A DNA stretch of 64,000 nucleotides from a bacterium (GTDB taxonomy: Bacteria; SAR324; XYD2-FULL-50-16). Numbering within the stretch: position 1 is the first letter of the stretch; each line of letters begins with the position of its first letter. Where the stretch lies: assembly GCA_024275165.1 (NCBI GenBank), contig JAJRZQ010000036.1, positions 24,919-88,918 on the forward strand, written 5' to 3'. Below the pieces are notes generated by a model that did not search any database, was not told where the DNA came from, and saw only the letters and a program-made list of their open reading frames with translations. A program made the translations under genes and the position numbers. Positions 45,541-52,928 of the stretch are shown here, one piece after another.

Positions 45541-45718
45541 CGCAAGGCAGGGATGCCTTGCCAAATCAAAAAGCGGTACTTATTGATTCGCGTTGGGATT
45601 GTGGATTTCATTCCCAGCAGAAAAGACGGGAAAACTTGACGCGTCCCAAGGGCTATAATCAGCCCGAAGGGCACGAACCTACCGCTTGAACAAGCGGTAG
45701 GCAAGGAGTTTTTCAGAG
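45518..45718 (+). mobile_element. 201-bp MITE-like element, copy A
   Basis: Bounded by perfect 11-bp terminal inverted repeats CTCTGAAAAAC and GTTTTTCAGAG. The inside contains CCTTGCCAAATCAAAAAG, CTATAATCAGCCCGAAGGGC (a GCCC/GGGC hairpin) and CTACCGCTTGAACAAGCGGTAG, an eight-pair hairpin. The copy at 60720-60919 is inverted and roughly 85-90% identical by eye. No open frame of note. Size, terminal repeats and spread suggest a miniature transposable element; no target duplication is evident. Confidence 0.65.
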
Positions 45719-45722
45719 GGTC

Positions 45723-46901
45723 CTAAGGTACTAAGGAAACTTTTTTTTCCCAAAGGAGATATTCATTGGCGATGGATTGGTCCAAGGCAGCCTGAATCCA
45801 CTTCCGGCCCTCTTTGAGGCTCGGGTTTCGCAAACTGGCCAGATAAAATTGGCGGTAAAACTCATCGGGTTTCACCGTCAATTGAACTCGCAACCATTGG
45901 GCTGAACCGGCTTTGCCTGCCCGATATTCTATCTCTCGGCTCTGTTTTGGCATCAACCGGGTGTCATAAAGTTCTTGGCTTAAATCCAGAGTTACTTTTC
46001 TCCCAATATAAGCGAATTGCCGGGTCGCCTCCAAGGGCTGCCCCGCTTGATCTAACTGGACAAACTCCAATTGAAGCAAAGGAGTCACATAGGTAGGGAG
46101 CGCATGACCCGCCCCTTGATTGGTTAAGATCAGGTTCGCGACGACCTCACCTTGTTCCTGACTGGATCCCTGCCACTGGACCGCCAAGCCCGCCTTGACC
46201 ATATCCGGGTCATGGATACCCCTCCATAAATGTCTGCGCCCCGGCATGTGACAGTTTTGGCAGGTTATCCCATTTTCAGCGTAGTCGCTGGCTTTCCACT
46301 CCTCATAGGTGTTTTCCAACAGCTTTTTATTGAGTTGGTAGCCCTCTGCATCAAATTGATGGCAAGTAACGCAAAAATTGGGATTCTCAAATTCTGGACG
46401 AATCTCATAGCCTGCATGAGCTTTGGAGGATCGGGTCGCTGTTTTGGTTTGCGGCGGCCCGAAAATTTTCCATTGGCGCAGATGGCAAGAGGCGCAGACC
46501 AACCCCTGTTGATGGAGACCCGGCGAGGCAAGCCCCTGCTCGGCCCCTTGGATTTGCTCGGCCAAGGGCGCGTGGCAATGCATGCATTGCCTCTGCTCCC
46601 CCTGACCCGGAGAGTCAAGGTACTGCCCTAAGAGCCCCGGCCCCATCGCCGCGGCGTGCCGGCTCCCCTGCCAATCCACAAATTGACTCCCATGACAGGC
46701 CCCACAGCTTTGAGGGGACAGATCCATTTGGGCAAAGGCCTGCCCTGGAGGTTTTTCCCCTTGAGGGGCTAAAGGCCGCTGCCAATGCGCTTTCAGCCAG
46801 GCCTTTTGCTGGGGGTTGTCGTAAAAAGGGGCCTTTTTCTCACAAGAACTCAGGAGCAAGCCCAGCAACAAAAGAGGAAAAAATACTGTAACCCGATTCA
46901 T
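45723..46901 (-). CDS. Pentahaem c-type cytochrome lipoprotein (cytochrome c554-like)
   Basis: A 392-residue lipoprotein (FFPLLLLGLLLSSC lipobox) with five haem motifs: CGACH, CMHCH, CASCH, CVTCH and CQNCH, all in the first 220 residues. Distal His ligands include SRHAAAMG, HQQG, HLRQ. The C-terminal 170 residues are a beta-rich domain (AVQWQGSSQEQGEVVANL, ILTNQGAGHALPTYVTPLLQ) of the kind found in cytochrome c554-family electron carriers. I start at ATG 46901; the frame is open to 46937 but that passes through a palindrome. It lies downstream of a mono-haem lipoprotein and with it probably forms a periplasmic electron-transfer pair; the donor and acceptor are unknown. Confidence 0.85.
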   Translation of the reverse strand: MNRVTVFFPLLLLGLLLSSCEKKAPFYDNPQQKAWLKAHWQRPLAPQGEKPPGQAFAQMDLSPQSCGACHGSQFVDWQGSRHAAAMGPGLLGQYLDSPGQGEQRQCMHCHAPLAEQIQGAEQGLASPGLHQQGLVCASCHLRQWKIFGPPQTKTATRSSKAHAGYEIRPEFENPNFCVTCHQFDAEGYQLNKKLLENTYEEWKASDYAENGITCQNCHMPGRRHLWRGIHDPDMVKAGLAVQWQGSSQEQGEVVANLILTNQGAGHALPTYVTPLLQLEFVQLDQAGQPLEATRQFAYIGRKVTLDLSQELYDTRLMPKQSREIEYRAGKAGSAQWLRVQLTVKPDEFYRQFYLASLRNPSLKEGRKWIQAALDQSIANEYLLWEKKVSLVP

Positions 46902-46911
46902 AAAGAATGCG

Positions 46912-46937
46912 ATGGGGGAGGCTTCAGCCTCCCCCAT
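46912..46937. other. Perfect 12-bp hairpin between the two cytochrome genes
   Basis: ATGGGGGAGGCT pairs with AGCCTCCCCCAT around two bases. On the minus strand it is followed by CATCGCATTCTTT and then the pentahaem start. It could attenuate or terminate transcripts from the upstream gene or stabilise a processed 5' end; no long T-run. Confidence 0.55.
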
Positions 46938-46965
46938 GAAGGTGATGGATACAAGAACCCCAAAA

Positions 46966-47571
46966 CTACATCGCGCAGGGGTTGCCCTTCATGTGTTGTT
47001 TCATCTCCATTCCGCAGGGATTTTTCATCGCGCAGGGGTTGCCCTTCATGTGTTGTTTCATCTCCATCCCGCAGGGGTTTTTCATCGCGCAGGGGTTGCC
47101 CTTCATGTGTTGTTTCATCTCCATCCCGCAGGGATTTGCCGCGCCACGGGGCATGGTCTTGGCCATGTGATCGTAATAGGCGACCATAGCCTGCATTTTT
47201 GGCCCATCAACAGCAATCGCCTTCCCCTTCAAGGGAGTCGTAATGCAATAGTTGATCATCTCAGGTAGGGTGACCTCTTTGTTCGGCATCTTCACAAAAT
47301 GGGGAAAGGCAAGGTCTAACTTCAACAAGGCCCCACCAGCATGACAAGAGGTACAGGAGCGATCATTCATCCCTAAGCTTGTGTCACTCCAAAGAGCTTT
47401 TCCCTTTCCCTCTAAACTACAAGGGTTTAAGGCCGCCGCGCTACAGGGGTTTTCCATTTTTTGGCTCGGAGCCTTCGCTGTTGTAGTTTTCACCTTTTCT
47501 GCGGGTTTATCACAACCAACAAGAAATAAAGAAGCCGCAAGGAATAAAAGCAAAACAAAGTTAATTCTCAT
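46966..47571 (-). CDS. Mono-haem c-type cytochrome lipoprotein with Cys/Met/His tandem repeats
   Basis: A 201-residue lipoprotein (LLFLAASLFLVGC lipobox). After a Lys/Thr linker come NPCSAAALNPCSL, one haem motif CTSCHAGG, and a cytochrome c fold ending KGKAIAVDGPKMQAMVAYY with an axial Met candidate. The C-terminal 56 residues are nearly exact tandem copies of NPCGMEMKQHMKGNPCAMK (two of 19 and one of 18 residues). Each unit has two Cys, four Met and one His, an unusually soft-metal-friendly composition. Copper or another metal binding is inferred; NPC repeats are known from other proteobacterial cytochrome-linked proteins. GGAG upstream of the ATG fixes the start. Confidence 0.8.
   Translation of the reverse strand: MRINFVLLLFLAASLFLVGCDKPAEKVKTTTAKAPSQKMENPCSAAALNPCSLEGKGKALWSDTSLGMNDRSCTSCHAGGALLKLDLAFPHFVKMPNKEVTLPEMINYCITTPLKGKAIAVDGPKMQAMVAYYDHMAKTMPRGAANPCGMEMKQHMKGNPCAMKNPCGMEMKQHMKGNPCAMKNPCGMEMKQHMKGNPCAM
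46969..47136 (-). repeat. Three 57-bp coding tandem repeats
   Basis: Units begin at 46969, 47026 and 47083 and differ by only two or three bases, mostly synonymous. High nucleotide identity implies recent expansion or ongoing homogenisation, so copy number may vary between strains. Confidence 0.85.
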
Positions 47572-47691
47572 CGGGAAACTCCAATTTTAGGGTTTTAAAA
47601 TTTATTATAAAAATAAAGCAAAAAAATGTCTATATTCTTACCCTTATTTTTCCCTAAGGCATTCGGAAAAATTTTTAGAAAGGTTACATTA

Positions 47692-47868
47692 TTATTTGCG
47701 GCGTTTACTCCAAAAATACCAGAAAAGCCCAATGGCAAGGGCAATCCCCAGCACAATCAAGACTTCCGACAAACTATTGGCCTGTTGGTGCTTTCTAAAA
47801 GCCTTGGCCGTACCCAAAGGGGAATAGGCTAAAAGTTCATGTAGAGGACTCAGCAATAGAAGATTCAT
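47692..47868 (-). CDS. Small single-pass membrane protein
   Basis: A 58-residue protein from ATG 47868 to TAA 47692. A soluble N-terminus, MNLLLLSPLHELLAYSPLG, is followed by AFRKHQQANSLSEVL, a membrane helix IVLGIALAIGLFWYFW and a basic tail SKRRK, suggesting an N-out, C-in tail-anchored protein. It overlaps the end of the mannosyltransferase-like gene by 32 bases in another frame. A weak CGAGAA lies before the ATG. It is preferred over a plus-strand open frame in the same place because it has membrane-protein character and a positive-inside tail. No family recognised. Confidence 0.5.
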   Translation of the reverse strand: MNLLLLSPLHELLAYSPLGTAKAFRKHQQANSLSEVLIVLGIALAIGLFWYFWSKRRK

Positions 47869-48991
47869 ATTGTTCTCGCATAAAAAGGGTTGCCCCTAAG
47901 CTTGCCAGGGCAGCAAGCCAAACCGGGGAGGAGAGGTAATAGGCAAAATGAAGAGGCACTAAAAAGAAAAGGACATACCGAAATCGAACCTCCCTCATTA
48001 AGGGTAAAAGAGGAACGAGATACCAGGGGAAGCCGGGAGGGGTGATTAAAAAAAGCAACCCTAAGACCCAAACCCCCTCTTGCAAAAAAGGCTTGGACCA
48101 AAGCCAAAAAAAACCGAGCGGTAGGCCGATTCCGGCTAAAATAATCCTTGCCAAGTCCTGATCCAAGGCAAGGCGTAAAAGAAGGTAAAAGGGGCTGACC
48201 CCATCTAAGGAACGATAAAAAACCAGCAGACCGGCAAAGGGGTGCAGGGGGTAAAAGGGAAGAAAGCCAAGCAACAAAACCCCCAAAAAACCTAAACTCG
48301 CCTTTAGGCGAGCCGGCGCGTCCAGCCGCATCAACCAGGGCAACAAGACCAAAGCAGGGGTAAACTTAATTAAGCTCGCCAACCCCAGGCCGACCCCCGC
48401 CCCCCAGGCCCGCCCCCGCAACATCAACCCCAGCGCAAGAAACAAAAAGGGGAGAACCCAAGCGTCAATATGAGCGGAATGAAACAATTCTTGCTGAACC
48501 AGCGGGCAAAATAAAGTGAGACCAATAGCTTGTTTTCCCCTTTCCCTTCCCCAGGTGAATAATGCGGCCCCGCAAAACAACAGCAGCCCAAAGCCATTGA
48601 GCAGCCGTAAAGCGGCCAAACCGGAACCGCTCCAGGCAGCAAGGGCAAAAAGGCCCTCTGCCAAGGGGGGGTAAATTGTCGGGATTTCCGGCTTGGGCAC
48701 CCAATGCCGAGCAAAAAGAGGCAGGTCAAGGGGCCGTTTCCCGTAAGGAATAATCCCCTTTAAGAGCAATTTACCATCAAAGAGATAGCGCAGGTAGTCA
48801 TCGGCTAAAATCGCGGGCTCCCCCAAGCGCAGCAATAGGGGAACAAACCCCAAGCCTAAAACCCACCAGGGGATGGAAAAACGATCCTTTGCATAAAACA
48901 AGCAAAGATAGCCCCCCCAAGCCAAACCCAATTGCCATAAAAAAGGAATGGGCAAAAGCCAAGGTAAGAGGGGGAGCGCATAGATGAGCAT
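47837..48991 (-). CDS. Multi-pass membrane glycosyltransferase (GT87-like mannosyltransferase)
   Basis: A 384-residue, very hydrophobic protein with ten or more membrane helices. The first periplasmic loop holds LADDYLRYLFDGKLLLKGI with IPYG and TIYPPLAEGLFALA, the acidic DD/D plus YPP signature of GT-C transferases such as the GT87 family that use polyprenyl-phosphate sugars. LIKFTPALVLLPWL is typical too. It probably adds a sugar to an envelope lipid or polymer. The GT2 gene precedes it by nine bases, so both belong to one operon. Confidence 0.75.
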   Translation of the reverse strand: MLIYALPLLPWLLPIPFLWQLGLAWGGYLCLFYAKDRFSIPWWVLGLGFVPLLLRLGEPAILADDYLRYLFDGKLLLKGIIPYGKRPLDLPLFARHWVPKPEIPTIYPPLAEGLFALAAWSGSGLAALRLLNGFGLLLFCGAALFTWGRERGKQAIGLTLFCPLVQQELFHSAHIDAWVLPFLFLALGLMLRGRAWGAGVGLGLASLIKFTPALVLLPWLMRLDAPARLKASLGFLGVLLLGFLPFYPLHPFAGLLVFYRSLDGVSPFYLLLRLALDQDLARIILAGIGLPLGFFWLWSKPFLQEGVWVLGLLFLITPPGFPWYLVPLLPLMREVRFRYVLFFLVPLHFAYYLSSPVWLAALASLGATLFMREQYESSIAESST

Positions 48992-49000
48992 CCTTCCCGC

Positions 49001-49753
49001 CTAATCTGCAAGAGGAGGATAAAACCGGCGCAGCAACCGAGAGGGCACCCTCAAGCGGTAAGCGATGAGAATGCTGAGATTCTCAAAAAGAGTGCGCAAT
49101 ACACCTCGCACCCTGTATCGACGAGCGGAAACCTGGATTTTCCCAAAAGCTTGGGGCGGCCCCAGGCTTTTTCTCGCTTGGGTGGTAAAATGTAAATCCT
49201 CCAAAAAATCACCTTGAAAGGGGGCCTCTTTCCAAAAGGACTTTGGAAAAAGCAGCCCATTGCTCCCCACCAGCAAACCCAAAGACCGAAATACCTTGCT
49301 CTGCCCCCAGGCCGAGAGACTCAAGCCCCAATGGAGCAAATCGTAAACCTTGTAAAACCCCCCCCAGGCCAAGGGGGCGGCCTTCTCCAGCTGGACGAGA
49401 AACCCCGCCTGGGGTAGGCAGTCTTCATGCAGCAAGAGAATTTGTTCCCCCTGGCTTTGGAGAATCGCATAATTAAAGGCGGCGGCACGACTGGGCCGCA
49501 GCAAGGGGAGGGGGAAAAGACGCAAAAAAGGGAGCTTTTGTTCCTCCAGCCAAGGCAAAAGCTGGGGTACCGCAGGGGGAAGGAAACTTTCTACAATGAT
49601 CCATTCGAGGTCACCTCGATCTTCAAAGAGTTCCAGCCAGCGCAACCAAAAGGCATCGGGCAGATCCGAATTTGCGGGGTGATAGGCCGCAATCACCACG
49701 CTCAGCCTCTTAGGAGAGACCGAACGCGCGAGGCCTTGCCGAGCCCTATCCAT
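49001..49753 (-). CDS. GT2-family glycosyltransferase
   Basis: A 250-residue GT-A-type transferase. It starts with LSVVIAAYHPANSD, continues with LEWIIVESFLPP and FNYAILQSQGEQILLLHEDC, the acidic metal site, and SNGLLFPKSFWKEAPFQGDF, then DLHFTTQARKS. This is the layout of a small cytoplasmic GT2 subgroup that may synthesise a polyprenyl-linked sugar for the GT-C protein next to it. The ATG overlaps the stop of the PAS kinase gene. Confidence 0.75.
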   Translation of the reverse strand: MDRARQGLARSVSPKRLSVVIAAYHPANSDLPDAFWLRWLELFEDRGDLEWIIVESFLPPAVPQLLPWLEEQKLPFLRLFPLPLLRPSRAAAFNYAILQSQGEQILLLHEDCLPQAGFLVQLEKAAPLAWGGFYKVYDLLHWGLSLSAWGQSKVFRSLGLLVGSNGLLFPKSFWKEAPFQGDFLEDLHFTTQARKSLGPPQAFGKIQVSARRYRVRGVLRTLFENLSILIAYRLRVPSRLLRRFYPPLAD

Positions 49754-50921
49754 GTTCTAAAGGGAGCTGAAGAAAAAAGGTACTCCCCTGACCGCTCCCT
49801 TCAGACTCTGCCCAGGTTTCCCCATGATGCAGCAGAACAAGTTCCCGCACTGAATCCAGCCCTAAACCGGTACTGTTTTTTTTCTCCTTGCCAGGCACCT
49901 GGAAAAAGGGCTCAAAAATACGGCTCAAATATTCTTTTTCAATCCCCTCACCGTTGTCTTGAATACTCAAAATGAGGTCTTGTCCTTGAACTTGGATTTT
50001 CCATTGAATATGGTCTTTGGTGTATTTGATCGCGTTGGAGTGGTAATTCTCTAAAACGCGGCTCAACTGAACGGAGTCGGCCTTGAGGTTCACCGGGTCG
50101 CCTAGGATATCGACAGTGATCGCTTTTTCCTCCTGCTGGGGCCTTAAGGCCCCGACCACCTTGTTGAGCATTTCTTTGATATCGAATTCTTTGATTTTTA
50201 AGGCAAGTTGATTGCTTTGCAGCTTGCTTACATCCAACATCATCAACACCAGATTATGTAGAAAATTGGAGCTTTCCTTGATTTCGCCCAGCATTTCGGA
50301 AAATTCCTCTATTTTTTCTGTCAATGCTTCGGGAATCAAATTATTTTCTTTCATTTCTTTAATATCATAAAGCATTGCGTCACTATTAGCCCCCCCAACC
50401 ATAATTCTGTTTTTCATATCGTGGCGGATTTGACTGGCAAGGTTGTCTTGCCGCTTTTTTAATAATACCTGCTGAGTGATATCAATAAATTGCCCCTGTA
50501 GGCCTTTGAGATATTTTAAGTCGTTGTAGTTGGTTAAGGTGGAAAACAAGGAATAATAATGTGTTGAGCCCTCTACCAAGACCTCAATCTCCGGTATTTT
50601 TGCCCAACCTTGGCGTTCCAATTGGCGTTTAAATTCATCATAATCAGAATCCTTGATCCCAATCTCCGCAAAAAGCCCCCGGAGAGAACGCCCGAGAATG
50701 TTTTTATTGCCGAAAAAACTAGAAAAACGCCGATTCGCGTCCCTTAAAATCAAACCCCGATCCGTAAAAAAACAACCGGTGATGGCATTGCTGAAATTAA
50801 AGAAACTCAAATCCTGGAGAACTCCGGCAGGGAGAACCGACATCAACAATTTTGGTTCAAGATGAGACAAAAAATCCGTAAACAAGTTCCCTAAGGTGTT
50901 GTGTGATTGGTCTGGCTTCAT
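49746..50921 (-). CDS. PAS-domain sensor histidine kinase, cytoplasmic
   Basis: A 391-residue soluble kinase. Residues about 40-155 are a PAS domain (FSNAITGCFFTDRGLILRDA, NRRFSSFFGNKNILGRSL, ending QGQFIDITQQ). The HisKA-type helix has LASQIRHDMKNRIMVGG with H167. The catalytic domain has ENYHSNAIKYTKDH, IQDNGEGIEKE and STGLGLDSVRELV. No receiver or membrane span. No response regulator is adjacent; the CheY-like protein at 12961 or distant genes are candidates. AGAGGGG before the ATG supports the start. Its stop overlaps the GT2 start. Confidence 0.85.
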   Translation of the reverse strand: MKPDQSHNTLGNLFTDFLSHLEPKLLMSVLPAGVLQDLSFFNFSNAITGCFFTDRGLILRDANRRFSSFFGNKNILGRSLRGLFAEIGIKDSDYDEFKRQLERQGWAKIPEIEVLVEGSTHYYSLFSTLTNYNDLKYLKGLQGQFIDITQQVLLKKRQDNLASQIRHDMKNRIMVGGANSDAMLYDIKEMKENNLIPEALTEKIEEFSEMLGEIKESSNFLHNLVLMMLDVSKLQSNQLALKIKEFDIKEMLNKVVGALRPQQEEKAITVDILGDPVNLKADSVQLSRVLENYHSNAIKYTKDHIQWKIQVQGQDLILSIQDNGEGIEKEYLSRIFEPFFQVPGKEKKNSTGLGLDSVRELVLLHHGETWAESEGSGQGSTFFLQLPLEHG

Positions 50922-50956
50922 GGGGCCCCTCTAGCGCAAGGTTGAGTAAAAAATAG

Positions 50957-51829
50957 TTACAATCCTTTTATCGAACCGACCTGGTACTTTCTACGGTGAT
51001 TTTTGACCCAGAGGGAAAGGAAGATTCCCCCCAAGATCAAAAAGGCACTGAGAATCAATTGCAAATCAACAGGCTCTTGTAAAAACAGTACCCCTCCCAG
51101 CACCGCAAGCAAAGGAACCGAGAGCTGCAAAATCGCCGCAGTAGAAAGGGCCAGCCTCCGCAACGCGAGATACCAGAGCAGATACCCCAGCCCCGAAGTC
51201 ACCGCCCCCGACAGCATCGCCAAGACGACTCCCGTAAAACTCCATAAAGGGGGCCCCTGCAACAACAAAAGAATCAGCAGCCCCAAGGGCGCGGCAAAGA
51301 GAAAATTTTTCGCAGTGGCAAAAAAGGGATTGGGGACCGCTTGCCCCCAAACCGAATAGAACCCCCAGGCGGCCCCTGCAATCGCCATGAACAAAGAAGC
51401 GAGCAGAGAAGGGGTTTGCAACCCGGGAGAAAGCATATAGGCAAGCCCCGAAAAGGTCAGCCCCAGCCCCAACCATTCCCCTCGACTCATTGGTTTCCCT
51501 TGATAAAGGGAAACCCCGATCATGGTCACCTGCACCACCGCAAAGAGAATTAAAGCGCCGCTGCCCGCGTCAATCCGCACATAGGCCAAGGAAAAAAAAT
51601 AGGCGTAGACAAATAGAGCCAGGGCCTCCTTCCAACCGGTCCGCAACCAGGTGTTTTTTTGCGGGGAGTGAAATAAAAAAACCGGCAACAATACCACACA
51701 ACCCGATAGAATACGGATGGAGGTGAATTCAACGGGGCCGATTTCATTCTCCTTTAAAGCCAAACGACAAAGAATGGAGTTCGCCGCAAAGGCCGTGAGA
51801 CTAAAAAGACTAAGAAAAAAAACCCCCAT
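50957..51829 (-). CDS. EamA/DMT-family transporter
   Basis: A 290-residue protein with ten predicted membrane helices in two EamA repeats (FLSLFSLTAFAANSILCRLA and LYQGKPMSRGEWLGLGLTFS opening the second half, ending PVDLQLILSAFLILGGIFLS). Relatives export amino acids or metabolites; substrate unknown. I start at ATG 51829; a longer frame to 51961 lies inside the methyltransferase gene. It follows arsM after 13 bases, so co-transcription and export of an arsenic metabolite are conceivable, though not shown. Confidence 0.8.
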   Translation of the reverse strand: MGVFFLSLFSLTAFAANSILCRLALKENEIGPVEFTSIRILSGCVVLLPVFLFHSPQKNTWLRTGWKEALALFVYAYFFSLAYVRIDAGSGALILFAVVQVTMIGVSLYQGKPMSRGEWLGLGLTFSGLAYMLSPGLQTPSLLASLFMAIAGAAWGFYSVWGQAVPNPFFATAKNFLFAAPLGLLILLLLQGPPLWSFTGVVLAMLSGAVTSGLGYLLWYLALRRLALSTAAILQLSVPLLAVLGGVLFLQEPVDLQLILSAFLILGGIFLSLWVKNHRRKYQVGSIKGL

Positions 51830-51842
51830 GGGCTGAGGCCGA

Positions 51843-52907
51843 TTAACAGCCACAGTTTTCTGGGCTTGCGCCTGCCTCGCTAAAGGGGAAATGTCCCCCG
51901 CAGCCCGGAAAAATACCGTAATGGGTGGAAAAATCGCCAAAAAACTCAAAATATGGGGCAAAGCGAGTTTCTTTCAACATTAAATAGCTGTTCCCACAAA
52001 CCAATTCGATTTTGCCCTTTTCAAAACAATGACCCTGATCCAACTTAAAGAGCCGCTCCATCCCCGGAACCCCGCCCAAATAGCGGACAGCCTGCCCGTA
52101 ATCCTCGCAATCCGGCTCCAACTGAGGCAACTTGATCAACCGACAGGTTACGGAAAAAAAGTTAATCCCCTCTAAAGCCTTTTGCGCCCCTTCATTCTCA
52201 ATGGTAATGGGGCTATGCTCCACCCAGCGAGGGTCGGTGAAACCGGCCAATTTAGCGTAATGAAGAAAGTCGCCCCAATATAAGGCCCCTGAAAGACATT
52301 CTCCATACAAAACAGGATCGTTTTTTGAGGCAACGGGGACCCGGCGATGGGCATAAACATCGGAAAAATACAACTCTCCTCCGGTTTTTAAGATGCGATA
52401 GGCCTCTTTCAATACCGCCAACTTATCTTCAACCAAGTTGATCACGCAATTAGAAACAATCAGGTCTTGGCTTTCTTTTAAAATCCGCAGGGCGGCCAGG
52501 TTTTGAATATCCCCTTCTAAAAACTCGATATTGGCCTGGGCATACCCAAACTGCTGGGTATGATAGTCAATATGCTTTCTTGCCACGGCAAGTTGCTCTG
52601 GGGTCATATCCACCCCGATCACATGACCGCTTTCCCCCACGAGCCGACTTAAAATATAAGAATCCCTGCCGGAACCGGAACCTAAATCAAGGACCCGCAA
52701 CCCTGCCAGTTTTTTAGGAATGGTCAAACCGCAGCCATAGAACTTCTCGACCACTTCGGGATGAATTTGCTTGATGATTCTTTTAATTTCATCTGGATAG
52801 CTCGCTGTTGAGCAGCATGCGTTGGTCAGGAGGTCTTCTGTTTTATGTAGGGTTTTCCCATAATATTCTTGAACTTCTTTTTTATGGTCTTTGCCGGACA
52901 GATTCAT
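51843..52907 (-). CDS. arsM: Arsenite S-adenosylmethionine methyltransferase
   Basis: A 354-residue ArsM. The SAM-binding Rossmann fold has VLDLGSGSGRDSYILSRLVG, VIGVDMTPEQL and VSNCVINLVEDKLAVLKEA. Arsenic-ligand cysteines occur as C31 (NACC), C59 (FYGCGL), C154 (SNCVINL) and C204 (YGECLSGAL); the spacings C31-C59 (28) and C154-C204 (50) match those of characterised ArsM enzymes. The C-terminal domain adds Cys-rich CGGHFPF and the last residues ENCGC, a common ArsM tail. It methylates As(III). With ArsS at 56766 it fits arsenosugar synthesis. Confidence 0.9.
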   Translation of the reverse strand: MNLSGKDHKKEVQEYYGKTLHKTEDLLTNACCSTASYPDEIKRIIKQIHPEVVEKFYGCGLTIPKKLAGLRVLDLGSGSGRDSYILSRLVGESGHVIGVDMTPEQLAVARKHIDYHTQQFGYAQANIEFLEGDIQNLAALRILKESQDLIVSNCVINLVEDKLAVLKEAYRILKTGGELYFSDVYAHRRVPVASKNDPVLYGECLSGALYWGDFLHYAKLAGFTDPRWVEHSPITIENEGAQKALEGINFFSVTCRLIKLPQLEPDCEDYGQAVRYLGGVPGMERLFKLDQGHCFEKGKIELVCGNSYLMLKETRFAPYFEFFGDFSTHYGIFPGCGGHFPFSEAGASPENCGC

Positions 52908-52928
52908 TTTATTTTTTCTTTTTTTAGG

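Noticed and set aside
46912-46937. Certain rho-independent terminator between cytochrome genes
   Set aside because: The hairpin is strong but the downstream T-run is poor, so it is listed only as a hairpin.
46969-47136. CRISPR-like direct repeats
   Set aside because: The units are contiguous with no spacers and are in frame as a protein tail.
47626-47832. 68-residue plus-strand open frame
   Set aside because: Low-complexity translation; the minus-strand small membrane protein in the same place is more protein-like and in the direction of the operon.
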